From Blastococcus colisei (GTDB lineage Bacteria; Actinomycetota; Actinomycetes; Mycobacteriales; Geodermatophilaceae): a stretch of 64,000 nt of DNA. The position numbers were made by a program, and so were the translations under genes. How positions within the stretch are numbered: position 1 is the stretch's first letter; the number at the start of each line of letters is the position of its first letter. The notes beneath the pieces are model-generated. The model did no database searches and was not told the origin of the DNA. It was given only the letters and a program-made list of their open reading frames with translations. Location of the stretch: contig NZ_VFQE01000001.1 of the NCBI RefSeq assembly GCF_006717095.1, positions 1,426,001 to 1,490,000 on the forward strand, read 5' to 3'. This document shows positions 7,947 through 17,452 of this stretch, piece by piece.

Positions 7947-8888
7947 TCAGCCGGCGGTCCGGCGGCTGCGCTTGTGCAGGTACAGGTCGGCGTCGGCGCG
8001 GCCGAGCACGGCGCTCAACGTGTCACCGCGCTGTGCGGTCGCGGTCCCGACCGTCCAGGCGAACGGGTGGGTGGCGTCCAGCTGCTGCAGCACCTGCCGG
8101 GCGCCCTCGCCGTCGGTGGCGGGCAGGCAGAGGACGAACTCGTCGCCGCCGTAGCGGCCCAGCAGGTCGGTCTGGCGCAGCCGGGCCGACCATCCGGCCG
8201 CCAGCTCCTGGAGGAGGGCGTCGCCGGCGCCGTGCCCCTCCCGGTCGTTGACCTCCTTGAAGTCGTCGAGGTCGAGGAGCGCGAAGCTCAGCGGCTCACC
8301 GGTGCGCGCCGCGTGCGCGAGATACCGGGCGGCCTCGGCCTCCCACGCGCGCCGGTTGGCCACCCCGGTGAGCGGATCGGTGGTCGCGGCCGTGCGCAGC
8401 GTGCGGGCGAGGCGGCCCTGCACCTCGGTGAACGCGATGATCGAGACCATGATCGCCGTCCAGGCGACGGCGAACTCGTCCGGCACCGCGGCGATGGCCC
8501 CCGCCGTGCTCAGCACCACGAGCAGGGCGGCGTGCAGCCGGGCGGCCGTCAGGTCGAAGAAATGGGCGGCGTACAGGCCGATGGCGATCAGGGCGGGACC
8601 GAGTCCGACGATGCCGACCCGCGTCGCCGACTGCCAGGCGAGGAGGGAGACGAGCACGCTGGCCAGAGCCACCGCGACGTGCATGGCGCGGCCGCTCAGC
8701 CGCCGGCGCAGCAGCCAGATCGCGGCACCGCCGCCTCCGCCGACCAGGCCGAGCGACCAGAGCAGGGCGGTAGGCGTGTCGGGGTGCAGAGGCCAGATCG
8801 CCGTCGCCACGCACAGCGCCCCGCAGATGGCGTACAGCACCGCCAGCAGCAGGGCCGGCGTGCGCCGATCGACGAGCATGGTGGTCAT
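7947..8888 (-). CDS. Membrane-bound diguanylate cyclase (GGDEF)
   Basis: This is a 313-residue protein. The first roughly 150 residues form five or six hydrophobic helices, a likely sensory membrane region, followed by a GGDEF domain. The domain has DPLTGVANRRAW at its start, DDFKEVND as a metal/substrate site, and an intact active site RYGGDEF. RQTD just upstream matches the RxxD product-inhibition I-site. It should make cyclic di-GMP. A second Met three codons in (8879) is an alternative start. It is convergent with the SDR gene, and no EAL or PilZ gene is nearby. Confidence 0.9.
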   Translation of the reverse strand: MTTMLVDRRTPALLLAVLYAICGALCVATAIWPLHPDTPTALLWSLGLVGGGGGAAIWLLRRRLSGRAMHVAVALASVLVSLLAWQSATRVGIVGLGPALIAIGLYAAHFFDLTAARLHAALLVVLSTAGAIAAVPDEFAVAWTAIMVSIIAFTEVQGRLARTLRTAATTDPLTGVANRRAWEAEAARYLAHAARTGEPLSFALLDLDDFKEVNDREGHGAGDALLQELAAGWSARLRQTDLLGRYGGDEFVLCLPATDGEGARQVLQQLDATHPFAWTVGTATAQRGDTLSAVLGRADADLYLHKRSRRTAG

Positions 8889-9068
8889 CCTGCACGGGAA
8901 ACGACCGGTCCCGTGCGGGATTGCCCCATGGGATGGCGCGGGTCGGCCTCCCGCCGTCTCCGCCGGCACCGGAACCACGTCACCACCGCGCCGCGGCGGT
9001 GCACGGTCGTGGGCAGCGGCTGTGGGACGGCGCCTCGATACTGGGCCGATGACGTCGGGAGGTCTGCG

Positions 9069-11048
9069 GTGATCGTCTCCGACGCCGGTCGGCGCCGGAC
9101 GGCCGAGGCGGCCTGGCAGTCCCTCCGGCCGGTGCTGGCCGACGAGGCGGTCGCCGCCCTCGGTCCCGACGGTGCCGACGCCTTCCTCACCCGCGTGGAC
9201 GTGGCGCTCGTCGACATCCACGAGCCACTGGCGGTCCTGTACGGCGCGGACGCCGACGTCGACGAGTTCTTCGCCCGCGCGCTGCGGACCGCACTCGCCG
9301 CGGCGGCCGACCGTCCCGCCGACCTGCGCCGGCTCGACCGGCGGCGGGAGATCGACCCGGCCTGGTTCCAGCGGGCCCGGGTGCAGGGCTACGTCTGCTA
9401 CGTCGACCGGTTCTGCGGCACGCTGGACGCCGTCCCCGGAAAGCTGGACTACCTCGGCGAGCTCGGCGTCACCTACCTGCACCTCATGCCGCTGCTGCGA
9501 CCCCGGCCCGGGGAGAACGACGGCGGGTACGCCGTCGCCGACTACCGCGCGGTGGACCCGCGACTGGGCACGATGGCCGACCTCGAGGCCGCCGCGCGGG
9601 CCCTGCACGGGCGGGACATGAGCCTGTGCATCGACCTGGTGCTCAACCACACCGCGCGGGAGCACGCGTGGGCGCAGGGCTGGCTGGCCGGCGACCCCGC
9701 CTACGCCGGCTTCTACACGGCCTTCCCCGACCGCCGGATGCCCGACGCCTACGACGCGACCATCCCGGAGGTCTTCCCCGACCGTGCCCCCGGGTCCTTC
9801 ACCTGGGTCCCGGAGGCCTGTGGTGGTGCCGGCGGCTGGGTGTGGACGACGTTCTGGCCCTACCAGTGGGACCTCGACTACACCAATCCCGCGGTGACGC
9901 TGGCGATGCTCGGCGAGATCACCTGGCTGGCCAACCGCGGCGTCGACGTCTTCCGCATGGACGCCGTCCCGTTCATGTGGAAGCGGCTGGGCACCACCTG
10001 CCAGAACCAGCCCGAGGGGCATACCCTGCTGCAGCTGCTGCACTCCCTGACCCGGCTGGCCGCTCCCGGGGTGATCTTCAAGGCCGAGGCGATCGTCTCG
10101 CCGGAGGACCTCGTGCCCTATCTCGGCGGCCACGACCGGTACCGGCCCGAGTGCGAGCTGGCCTACCACAACCAGCTGATGGTGCTGCTCTGGAGCAGCC
10201 TGGCCACCGGCGACGCCCGGCTGGCCAGGCACGCCCTGCGCCGGATGAGGCCGATCCCGCCGAGCGCCTCCTGGGTGACCTACGTACGGGGCCACGACGA
10301 CATCGGCTGGGCGGTCAGCGACGTGGACGCCGCCGCCATTGGTGCGAGCGGGTTCGGCCACCGGCGCTTCCTCAACGACTTCTTCAGCGGCCGCTTCCCG
10401 GGCTCATCCGCCCGCGGGGCGCTCTTCCAGGAGAACGAGGCCACCGGTGACGCGCGGATCTCGGGGTCGGCAGCGTCGTTGTGCGGCATCGAGGACGCCC
10501 TGGCGCGGGCCGACGCGGCCGCTCTGGAGACCGGCATCCGGCGACTGGTCCTCCTGTACTCGGTGGCCTACGGGTTCGGCGGCATCCCGCTGCTCTACAT
10601 GGGCGACGAGCTGGCCCTGCGCAACGATCCCGGGTACCTGTCCGACCCCGAGCGGGCGCCGGACAACCGCTGGCTGCACCGCCCCCCGATGGATTGGGCG
10701 GCGGCCGCCCGGCGGTCGGACGCCGCCACGCTCGAGGGGCGGGTGTTCGGGTGGTTCCAGCGGCTCGGAGCGGCCCGGCGGTCGCTGGTCGCGCTGCGCG
10801 GTGGCGGCGAGTCCGAGGTCCTGGACGTGGGCGCCGATCCGGTGCTTGCCTGGCGGCGCCGACACCCCAGAGGCGGGGCGTTCGTCGCCGTCGCGAACTT
10901 CGGGGCGACGGCGGCGCAGGTGAACGCGGACACGGTGACCGGCTTCGGCACCTTCCGCGAGGTGATCAGCAGCGATGGTCCGCTCGGCGTGCAGGACGGC
11001 CGGCTGCTGCTGCCCGCGCACGGCTTCGCCTGGTTCGCCGAGCCATGA
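9069..11048 (+). CDS. Amylosucrase (GH13 glucosyltransferase)
   Basis: This is a 659-residue GH13 enzyme of the amylosucrase group, which uses sucrose to build alpha-1,4-glucan and releases fructose. Conserved regions are visible: DLVLNHT (region I), VFRMDAVPF with the nucleophile Asp near 298, FKAEAI with the acid/base Glu near 340, and VRGHDDIGW near 408. The helical N-terminus (VALVDIHEPLAVLYG) and length fit amylosucrase better than trehalose synthase or amylase. The GTG at 9069 is preceded by GGGAGG at 9057-9062. The stop overlaps the next gene (ATGA), so three genes form an operon. Confidence 0.87.
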   Translation: MIVSDAGRRRTAEAAWQSLRPVLADEAVAALGPDGADAFLTRVDVALVDIHEPLAVLYGADADVDEFFARALRTALAAAADRPADLRRLDRRREIDPAWFQRARVQGYVCYVDRFCGTLDAVPGKLDYLGELGVTYLHLMPLLRPRPGENDGGYAVADYRAVDPRLGTMADLEAAARALHGRDMSLCIDLVLNHTAREHAWAQGWLAGDPAYAGFYTAFPDRRMPDAYDATIPEVFPDRAPGSFTWVPEACGGAGGWVWTTFWPYQWDLDYTNPAVTLAMLGEITWLANRGVDVFRMDAVPFMWKRLGTTCQNQPEGHTLLQLLHSLTRLAAPGVIFKAEAIVSPEDLVPYLGGHDRYRPECELAYHNQLMVLLWSSLATGDARLARHALRRMRPIPPSASWVTYVRGHDDIGWAVSDVDAAAIGASGFGHRRFLNDFFSGRFPGSSARGALFQENEATGDARISGSAASLCGIEDALARADAAALETGIRRLVLLYSVAYGFGGIPLLYMGDELALRNDPGYLSDPERAPDNRWLHRPPMDWAAAARRSDAATLEGRVFGWFQRLGAARRSLVALRGGGESEVLDVGADPVLAWRRRHPRGGAFVAVANFGATAAQVNADTVTGFGTFREVISSDGPLGVQDGRLLLPAHGFAWFAEP

Positions 11049-12169
11049 GCCATTCGCCGGCGCCCGCCGGTGCCACGTTCGGCGTCGAGGAGGAGTTCCA
11101 CCTCGTCGACCCGGCGACCTACCGGTTGACCCGCAGCCCCGCGCTCGCCACGGCCGTGCTGCGCGGCGAGTCGGGTCCGCACCTGCACGCCGAGATCACC
11201 ACGACGCAGCTGGAGTCGGCGACCGGGATCTGCCGCGGCCTCGCGGAGCTGCGCGCCGAGCTGGTCACCACCCGGGCCGAGGCGGCCGGTGCCGCCGCGC
11301 GGGCCGGGGTGCGGATCCTGGCGTCCTCCACCCACCCGTTCGACAGCTGGCAGCAGCAGGACATCACCCCGGCGCCGCGGTACGAGGCGATGGTCACCCG
11401 CTGGGCCGGCCTGGCGCAGCAGCAGGACATCGTCGGCTGCCACGTGCACGTCGGCGTGCCGGACCTGGAGACGGCGGTCGCGGTGATGGACCGGGCGCGT
11501 CCCTACCTGCCGGTGCTGCTGGCCATGACCGGCAGCTCGCCCTTCCACGACGGCGTCGACACCGGGCACGAGAGCTACCGGACGATGTGGTGGTCGCGCT
11601 GGCCGAACACCGGGCCACCGGAGTACCTGGGCAGCGCGGAGCGCTTCACCGACGTCGTCGACGGGCTCGTGGCGTCGGGGGTGATCGCCGACTCCTCGCA
11701 CCTCTACTGGGACCTGCGCCCCTCCTCCCACCTGCCCACGCTGGAGTTCCGGCTGGCCGACGTGTGCACCGAGGTCGACGACGTCGTGCTGCACGCGGCG
11801 CTCGTGCGGTCGCTGGTGCGGGTGCTGGCCGGGCGGGCCGCGCGGGAGGAGCCCTGCCCCCGCCCGCGCGCCGAGCTGCTGCGGGCGGCGCGGTGGCGGG
11901 CCGCCCGGTACGGCCTCGAGGACCTGCTGTTCGACCCGCTGCGCTGCGAGCTCGTCCCGGCGCGGGTGGCCGTCCGCCGGCTGCTGGCCGAGCTCCGGGA
12001 CGACCTCAGCGGGCACGACGAGTGGGCCGTCGTCGTCGACATGGTGGAACGTCTCTTCGAGCGGGGTACGTCGGCGTCGCGGCAGCGGAGGACCTGGCTG
12101 CGCACCGGGGACTGGCGGGAGGTCGCCGCCCGGATCGTCCGGGAGGGCACCGCGCTGGAGAACCGCTGA
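11045..12169 (+). CDS. YbdK-type carboxylate-amine ligase (glutamate-cysteine ligase family 2)
   Basis: This is a 374-residue member of the GCS2/YbdK family. It opens with GVEEEFHLVD, the ATP/metal-binding start of the fold, and has HLHAEITTTQLES and a C-terminal PTLEFRLADVC block, all family landmarks. YbdK proteins can join glutamate and cysteine weakly, and many actinobacterial relatives have unknown amine substrates. The start overlaps the amylosucrase stop by four bases. The combination with amylosucrase and an erythromycin-esterase-like protein is unexplained. Confidence 0.87.
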   Translation: MSHSPAPAGATFGVEEEFHLVDPATYRLTRSPALATAVLRGESGPHLHAEITTTQLESATGICRGLAELRAELVTTRAEAAGAAARAGVRILASSTHPFDSWQQQDITPAPRYEAMVTRWAGLAQQQDIVGCHVHVGVPDLETAVAVMDRARPYLPVLLAMTGSSPFHDGVDTGHESYRTMWWSRWPNTGPPEYLGSAERFTDVVDGLVASGVIADSSHLYWDLRPSSHLPTLEFRLADVCTEVDDVVLHAALVRSLVRVLAGRAAREEPCPRPRAELLRAARWRAARYGLEDLLFDPLRCELVPARVAVRRLLAELRDDLSGHDEWAVVVDMVERLFERGTSASRQRRTWLRTGDWREVAARIVREGTALENR

Positions 12170-12189
12170 CACGAGGGCAGGAGGAACCC

Positions 12190-13509
12190 ATGAGCACCCA
12201 TGACGAGGTGCGCGAGCTGGCCGGACCGCTGCGGAGCGAGGCCGACCTCGACCCGCTGATCGAGCGGATCGGCGACGCTCGGATCGTCGCCGTGGGCGAG
12301 GCGAGTCACGGCACCCACGAGTACTACTCCTGGCGGGCGGCACTCACCCGGCGGCTGATCGAGGAGCGAGGCTTCCACGTCGTGGCGGTCGAGGGCGACT
12401 GGCCCGACTGCTACCGCGTCAACCGCAGCGTGCGGCTCCGGCCGGGCGCCGACGAGGACCCGCGCGACGCCCTCGACTCCTTCGCGCGGTGGCCGACGTG
12501 GATGTGGGCCAACGACGACGTCGTGGACTTCTGCCGGTGGCTGCGCGGAGTCAACGCGGCCCGTCCGGAGGAGCAGCGGGTCGGGTTCTACGGCATCGAC
12601 GTCTACAGCCTCTGGGAGTCGATGCACGGCCTGGTCGAGTGGCTGCGCCAGCACGAGCCGGAGCACGTCGACACCGCCGTCCAGGCGCTGGCCTGCTTCG
12701 AACCCTTCGGTGAGGACGGTGCCGAGTACGCGTTCGCCAGCCGCCTCGCGCCCACCTCCTGCGAGCAGGCGGCCGTCGACCTGCTGCGGTCCCTCTGCGA
12801 GGAACGCGGCCTGCAGGAGGCGGATGGCTCCCCACCCGCCCATGATCCCGAGGCCCGGTTCGCCGCGGAGCAGAACGCCGCGGTCGTCGTCGACGCGGAG
12901 CGCTACTACCGCGCGATGATCCGCGGGTCGGCCGAGTCGTGGAACGTCCGGGACGTGCACATGGCCGACACGCTGGACCGCCTGCTGGCTCACAGCGACG
13001 ACGGGACCCGCCCGCCCAAGGCCGTCGTCTGGGAGCACAACACCCACATCGGCGACGCCCGCGCCACCGACATGGCCGATGCGGGGATGACCAACGTCGG
13101 TCAGCTGCTGCGTGAGCGGCACGGCGCGGACGACGTCGTCCTGGTCGGCCTCGGCGGCTACCGGGGTGGCGTGATCGCCGGGGAGAGCTGGGGTGCGCAG
13201 ATGGCGCGGATGCCCGTTCCCCCGGCCCGGCCGGGGAGCCTGGAGGCGCTGCTGCACGAGGCGGTGGGGGAGGACGCACTGTTCGTCGTCCCCCGGCAGG
13301 ACCGGCCGGACTGGCTGGCCCGGCGGCTGGACCACCGGGCGATCGGTGTCGTCTACCGCCCGGAGCGGGAGAAATGGGGCAACTACGTGCCGACGGTGCT
13401 CGGAGAGCGCTACGACGCGTTCCTCTACCTCGAGGACACCGCGCCCCTGCAGCCGTTGCACCTCGAGCGGGCCGACGAGCACGTGCCGGCGCCGGCCCAC
13501 GCGGTCTGA
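12190..13509 (+). CDS. Erythromycin-esterase-like hydrolase
   Basis: This 439-residue protein has the Ere/EreB superfamily start GEASHGTHEYY, including the catalytic-type His and Glu. Further conserved blocks are VEGDWPDCYRVN, WMWANDDVVDFCRW, and WEHNTHIGDARATDM. Its RBS (GGAGGAA) lies 20 bases after the ligase stop. True macrolide esterases are a small subset of this superfamily, so drug resistance cannot be claimed. Operon position next to amylosucrase and a YbdK ligase suggests a metabolic or stress role instead. Confidence 0.85.
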   Translation: MSTHDEVRELAGPLRSEADLDPLIERIGDARIVAVGEASHGTHEYYSWRAALTRRLIEERGFHVVAVEGDWPDCYRVNRSVRLRPGADEDPRDALDSFARWPTWMWANDDVVDFCRWLRGVNAARPEEQRVGFYGIDVYSLWESMHGLVEWLRQHEPEHVDTAVQALACFEPFGEDGAEYAFASRLAPTSCEQAAVDLLRSLCEERGLQEADGSPPAHDPEARFAAEQNAAVVVDAERYYRAMIRGSAESWNVRDVHMADTLDRLLAHSDDGTRPPKAVVWEHNTHIGDARATDMADAGMTNVGQLLRERHGADDVVLVGLGGYRGGVIAGESWGAQMARMPVPPARPGSLEALLHEAVGEDALFVVPRQDRPDWLARRLDHRAIGVVYRPEREKWGNYVPTVLGERYDAFLYLEDTAPLQPLHLERADEHVPAPAHAV

Positions 13510-13534
13510 GCGGTTTCCTGACCTCTCGGCCGGA

Positions 13535-14962
13535 TCAGGCGGATTCGCGCCCGGTCATGTCCTCGTCCTCCGGGGGCGCGTTCTTGGGGCCGCCGGTCTT
13601 GCTGGCCTCCCAGCCCGGGCCGAGGTGCTCGAGCGCCAGCCGACCGTAGACCTGCTGCTGGGTGGCCACCCGCTGCGAGCGGCCCCGGCCCAGGAAGCTG
13701 ACCAGCCAGTGCAGGACCGTCGTGACCCGGCTCTTGAAGCCGACGATGTAGAAGAGGTGGAGAGCCAGCCAGGCGAGCCAGGCGATGAAGCCCTCGAACT
13801 TCAGCTTCCCGAGGTCGACGACGGCGTGGAACCGGGAGATCGTCGCCATCGAGCCCTTGTCGTGGTACTCGAACGGCGGCTTCGCGGGCTTGCCGGCCAG
13901 CCGGCGCGTGATCTGGTCGGCCGAGTAGCGCGCTCCCTGGATGGCGACCTGGGCGACGCCGGGGAGCTTGTCCAGCGCCATCATGTCGCCGACGACGTGC
14001 ACCTCGGGATGTCCGGGCAGCGTCAGGTCCGGCTGCACCGAGACGCGGCCGGCGCGGTCGACCTCGGCGCCGGACTGCTCCCCGAGGAGCCGGCCCAGCG
14101 GGCTGGCCTGCACGCCGGCGGCCCAGATCTTGGTGGCGGCGTTGATCCGGCGGACCTGCCCGTCGGCGTCCTTGATCTCCAGGCCGTTGGCGTCGACGTC
14201 GGTCACCATCGCCCCCAGCTGCACCTCCACGCCGGTGAGGTTGAGCTGCCGGCGGGCGCGGTCGCCGAGCTTCTCGCCGAAGGAGGGCAGCACCGCGGGG
14301 GCGGCGTCCAGCAGGACGACGCGGGCGGTGGTCGGGTCGATGCGGCGGAAGTCGCGGCGCAGGGTGCGGTGGGCCAGCTCGGCGATCTGCCCGGCCATCT
14401 CCACGCCGGTGGGACCGGCGCCTACGACGACGAACGTCAGGAGCCGGTCGATCTCGGCCTGGTCCTCGGCCAGCTCGGCGAGCTCGAAGGCCCCGAAGAT
14501 CCGGCCGCGCAGCTCGAGGGCGTCGTCGATGCTCTTCATGCCGGGGGCGAACTCGGCGAACCGGTCGTTGCCGAAGTAGGACTGCCCGGCGCCCGCGGCG
14601 ACGATCAGCTCGTCGTAGGGGTGCACGGTGGTGCGGCCCAGCACCGTGGAGGTGACGGTGCGGGCGGCGAGGTCGATGTCGACGACCTCACCGAGGACGA
14701 CGCGGGCGTTCTCCTGGCGGCGCAGGACCTCGCGGGTGGAGGGGGCGATCTCGCCCTCGGACAGGATCCCGGTCGCGACCTGGTAGAGCAGCGGCTGGAA
14801 CAGGTGGTGGCTGGTCTTGCCGATCAGCGTGATGTCCACGTCGGCGTTGCGCAGCCGGCGCGCGGCGAAAAGGCCGCCGAAGCCGGACCCGATGATGACG
14901 ACACGCGGACGGCCCCCGCGGGGGTCGCCGGGAGCGGGTGCACGCGCTGGTGAAGTCGTCAT
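13535..14962 (-). CDS. ndh: Type II NADH dehydrogenase
   Basis: This is a 475-residue flavoprotein that oxidises NADH and reduces quinone without pumping protons. It has an N-terminal FAD-binding GSGFGG, a second Rossmann motif GAGPTG for NADH, an NDH-2-type HVVGDMM segment near the FAD tail, and a C-terminal amphipathic/hydrophobic region (ALHLFYIVGFKSR) used for membrane attachment. It stands alone, divergent from a small hydrolase gene. Two NDH-2 paralogues are common in actinobacteria, so redundancy elsewhere is possible. Confidence 0.92.
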   Translation of the reverse strand: MTTSPARAPAPGDPRGGRPRVVIIGSGFGGLFAARRLRNADVDITLIGKTSHHLFQPLLYQVATGILSEGEIAPSTREVLRRQENARVVLGEVVDIDLAARTVTSTVLGRTTVHPYDELIVAAGAGQSYFGNDRFAEFAPGMKSIDDALELRGRIFGAFELAELAEDQAEIDRLLTFVVVGAGPTGVEMAGQIAELAHRTLRRDFRRIDPTTARVVLLDAAPAVLPSFGEKLGDRARRQLNLTGVEVQLGAMVTDVDANGLEIKDADGQVRRINAATKIWAAGVQASPLGRLLGEQSGAEVDRAGRVSVQPDLTLPGHPEVHVVGDMMALDKLPGVAQVAIQGARYSADQITRRLAGKPAKPPFEYHDKGSMATISRFHAVVDLGKLKFEGFIAWLAWLALHLFYIVGFKSRVTTVLHWLVSFLGRGRSQRVATQQQVYGRLALEHLGPGWEASKTGGPKNAPPEDEDMTGRESA

Positions 14963-15094
14963 GATGATTCATCCTCCCACTTCGGGGCCGGTGCCCCGGG
15001 CGCGGCCCGGGGCAGTCCGGTGCGATCCGGGCCACACTCTGCCCGGTCCGCCGTCGGCTCGCGGCTCGTGTGCCGTACGGGTAGACCCCTGCAG

Positions 15095-15751
15095 ATGGCC
15101 GCGTCCTCCGATCGGACCTCCGGGCAGATCCCTGTCCAGTGCGTCCTCGTACCCGGCCTCGGCCTGGACGAACGCTCCTCGCGCCGGCTCCGGGCGCGCG
15201 TTCCCGCGACGGTCGTGACTCTGCCCGGCATGGGTCTGGCGGGACCGGTGCCGTCACTGGACGAGCTGGCCGACCGGCTGCTGGACAGGCTGGGGGAGGG
15301 GCCCGTCGTGCTGGTGGGGCACTCGCAGAGCTGTCAGGTGGTCGCGGTGGCCGCCGCCCGGGACGCCCGGGTGGCGGCCGTGGTGCTGCTCGGCCCCACC
15401 ACCGATCCGCGGCTGCGGTCCGCGTGGGGGCTGGCCCGGCAGTGGCTGCGGACGGCGCTGGCCGAGCCGTGGTGGCAGATGCCGCTGGTGCTGGCCCAGT
15501 GGTGGCGCACCGGGCCCCGGGCGATGGCCGCGCTGTGGCGGGCCGCCGCTCCCGACGACACCGACCGGCGGCTGCGCGACATCGTCGTCCCGGTCACGGT
15601 GGTCCGCGGGACGCGGGACCGGCTCTGCCCGCACGACTGGGCGGCCCGGCTCGCCGCGGCCGCCCCTCGGGGGCGGCTGACCGAGCTGCCCGGCGCGGCG
15701 CACCTGACGCCGATGTCCCGTCCCGACGAGGTGGCCGCCCTTCTGTGGTGA
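15095..15751 (+). CDS. Small alpha/beta hydrolase
   Basis: This is a 218-residue alpha/beta hydrolase with nucleophile elbow GHSQS, an N-terminal LVPGLGLDE oxyanion region, a later Asp (GTRDRLCPHDW) and a C-terminal His in GAAHLTPM. The ATG at 15095 is taken because it precedes the first strand; an upstream in-frame ATG (15020) would add an unrelated basic tail. The substrate is unknown. It is divergent from ndh and convergent with xylB. Confidence 0.75.
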   Translation: MAASSDRTSGQIPVQCVLVPGLGLDERSSRRLRARVPATVVTLPGMGLAGPVPSLDELADRLLDRLGEGPVVLVGHSQSCQVVAVAAARDARVAAVVLLGPTTDPRLRSAWGLARQWLRTALAEPWWQMPLVLAQWWRTGPRAMAALWRAAAPDDTDRRLRDIVVPVTVVRGTRDRLCPHDWAARLAAAAPRGRLTELPGAAHLTPMSRPDEVAALLW

Positions 15752-15760
15752 GACCAAGAA

Positions 15761-15809
15761 CCCCGTCCCTCTCACCGCTCGCAAGCTCGCGGCGAGCCTC
15801 CGGACGGGG
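15761..15809. terminator. Nested hairpin between hydrolase and xylB
   Basis: An outer pair CCCCGTCC/GGACGGGG (15761-15768, 15802-15809) encloses an inner pair GCTCGC/GCGAGC (15777-15782, 15792-15797). It sits in the 61-base gap between convergent genes and could terminate both directions. Confidence 0.5.
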
Positions 15810-15812
15810 CCG

Positions 15813-17243
15813 CTACTGGCCGTCGGTGCGGCCGCGCACCTCCGCGTACCGCTCGCGCACGCCGGTCGCCGGAGCGGCCTCGAACTGCCGCATTCCCGGC
15901 TGGGCCCACTCGGAGGGTTCCGCGGCGCCGGACAGCGCCCACGCCGCCTGTCGGGCCGCGCCGTCGGCGACGTACTCGCCGGGCGGCGGGACGAGGACGG
16001 GGCGGCCGAAGATGCCGGGCGCCAGCTGCTGGACGGCGGGGGAGCGCGCGGCGCCGCCGATCAGCAGCACGCGCTCGACGGCGACACCCCGCGCCACGAC
16101 CGCCTCGATCCCGTCGGCGAGCCCGCACAGCAGGCCCTCCACCGCGGCCCGCGCGACGTGCGCGGGGGTGGCGGTCCGGAGGGTCAGGCCGTGGACGGCG
16201 CCCGTCGCGTGCGGGAGGTTCGGCGTCCGCTCGCCCTCGAGGTAGGGCACCAGCACCAGGCCGTCGGCGCCGGACGGGGCCGAGAGCGCGAGGTCCGAGA
16301 GCGTCGCGTGGTCGACCCCCAGCATGGCGGCGGCCGCGTCGAGCACCCGCGCGGCGTTCATCGTCGCGACCAGGGGCAGATGGTTGCCGGTGGCGTCGGC
16401 GAAGCCGGCGACGGTCCCCGTGGCGTCCGCTACGGCGGTGGTCGTGACCGCCGAGACCACGCCGGAGGTGCCGATCGAGACGATGACGTCGCCGGGGCGG
16501 GCCGCCAGGCCGAGGGCGGCGGCGGCGTTGTCGCCGGTGCCCGGCCCGAGCACCGCCGACGTACCGGCGAGGACGCCCACCTGCTCGGCCGGTCCGGCGA
16601 CCCGGGGGACGGCGGGACGGCGGCCGCGCATGGCCAGTTCCAGGAGGTCGAACCGGTAGTCGCCGGTGCGGGCCGACCAGTAGGCGGTGCCGCTCGCGTC
16701 GCCGCGGTCGGTGACCAGGGTGTCCGGACCGCGGTGGGCCGAGAGCCGCCAGGTGAGCCAGTCGTGCGGGAGGCAGACGGCGGCGGTGCGGTCGGCGTTC
16801 TCCGGTTCGGCGTCGGCCAACCAGCGGAGCTTGGTCGCGGTGAACGACGCCACGGGCACCACCCCCACGGCGTCGGCCCAGGCCCGGCGGCCGGTGGCCT
16901 CGTCCCCGCCGCCGAGCTCGGTGATCAGGTCGGCCGCCGCGCCGGCCGAGCGGACGTCGTTCCACAGCAGGGCGTCGCGGACGACGGCCCCGTGCTCGTC
17001 GAGGCAGACCATGCCGTGCTGCTGGCCACCCACCGACAGGGCTGCCACGTCGTCCAGCCCGCCGGCGGCCTCCGCCGCGGCGGTGAAGGCGTCCTCCCAT
17101 GCGCCCGGGGCCACCGCGGTGCCCTCCGGGTGGGCCGCGCGGCCGGAGCGCACGAGTTGGCCTGTCGCGGCGTCGCGGATCACCACCTTGCAGGCCTGGG
17201 TGGACGTGTCGACGCCGGCCACGAGTGGGCGGGCCGCGGTCAT
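15813..17243 (-). CDS. xylB: Xylulokinase
   Basis: This is a 476-residue FGGY-family sugar kinase that phosphorylates D-xylulose after xylose isomerisation. The N-terminal phosphate-binding segment [12 protein letters not shown], the GGQQHGMV substrate region, [10 protein letters not shown], and the C-terminal [20 protein letters not shown] adenosine-binding block are characteristic of XylB. The ATG at 17243 is taken, giving the usual family length. It is transcribed away from a ROK regulator and xylA, an arrangement that supports xylose rather than another FGGY substrate. Confidence 0.92.
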   Translation of the reverse strand: MTAARPLVAGVDTSTQACKVVIRDAATGQLVRSGRAAHPEGTAVAPGAWEDAFTAAAEAAGGLDDVAALSVGGQQHGMVCLDEHGAVVRDALLWNDVRSAGAAADLITELGGGDEATGRRAWADAVGVVPVASFTATKLRWLADAEPENADRTAAVCLPHDWLTWRLSAHRGPDTLVTDRGDASGTAYWSARTGDYRFDLLELAMRGRRPAVPRVAGPAEQVGVLAGTSAVLGPGTGDNAAAALGLAARPGDVIVSIGTSGVVSAVTTTAVADATGTVAGFADATGNHLPLVATMNAARVLDAAAAMLGVDHATLSDLALSAPSGADGLVLVPYLEGERTPNLPHATGAVHGLTLRTATPAHVARAAVEGLLCGLADGIEAVVARGVAVERVLLIGGAARSPAVQQLAPGIFGRPVLVPPPGEYVADGAARQAAWALSGAAEPSEWAQPGMRQFEAAPATGVRERYAEVRGRTDGQ

Positions 17244-17369
17244 CGGGGCCCGCCGGGGACGGTGGTCACGGCCGGGACTGTAACCACGACCGCAGCATTT
17301 CGGCGGGTCAGGCAACTTAATGCTGCCGACCTGGTACCCGTCCCGATCGGACGACGGTGACCTGCGGCC

Positions 17370-17418
17370 TTGACCGCAGCACCTGCCCGTCACTAATTTG
17401 TTGATGCGACCGACAAAT
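17370..17418 (+). promoter_or_regulatory. Candidate promoter and ROK operator upstream of the xylose regulator
   Basis: On the plus strand TTGACC (17370-17375) and TAATTT (17394-17399) are spaced 18 bases apart. Overlapping the -10 is an inverted repeat ATTTGT/ACAAAT (17396-17401, 17413-17418) with 11 bases between. AT-rich palindromes of this type are typical operators for ROK repressors such as XylR. Binding here would repress its own operon, and perhaps xylB on the other strand. This is inferred from sequence only. Confidence 0.5.
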
Positions 17419-17452
17419 AGGTCGACGAGGTGCTCGGAGGGGTGGCGGGCTC

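Noticed and set aside
12190-13509. A macrolide-resistance call for the erythromycin-esterase-like gene
   Set aside because: Most members of this superfamily are not drug esterases, and the operon context is metabolic.
17244-17369. A minus-strand xylB promoter in the divergent region
   Set aside because: TTGCCT and TTACAG-like elements are present but spaced about 26 bases apart, too far for a standard promoter.
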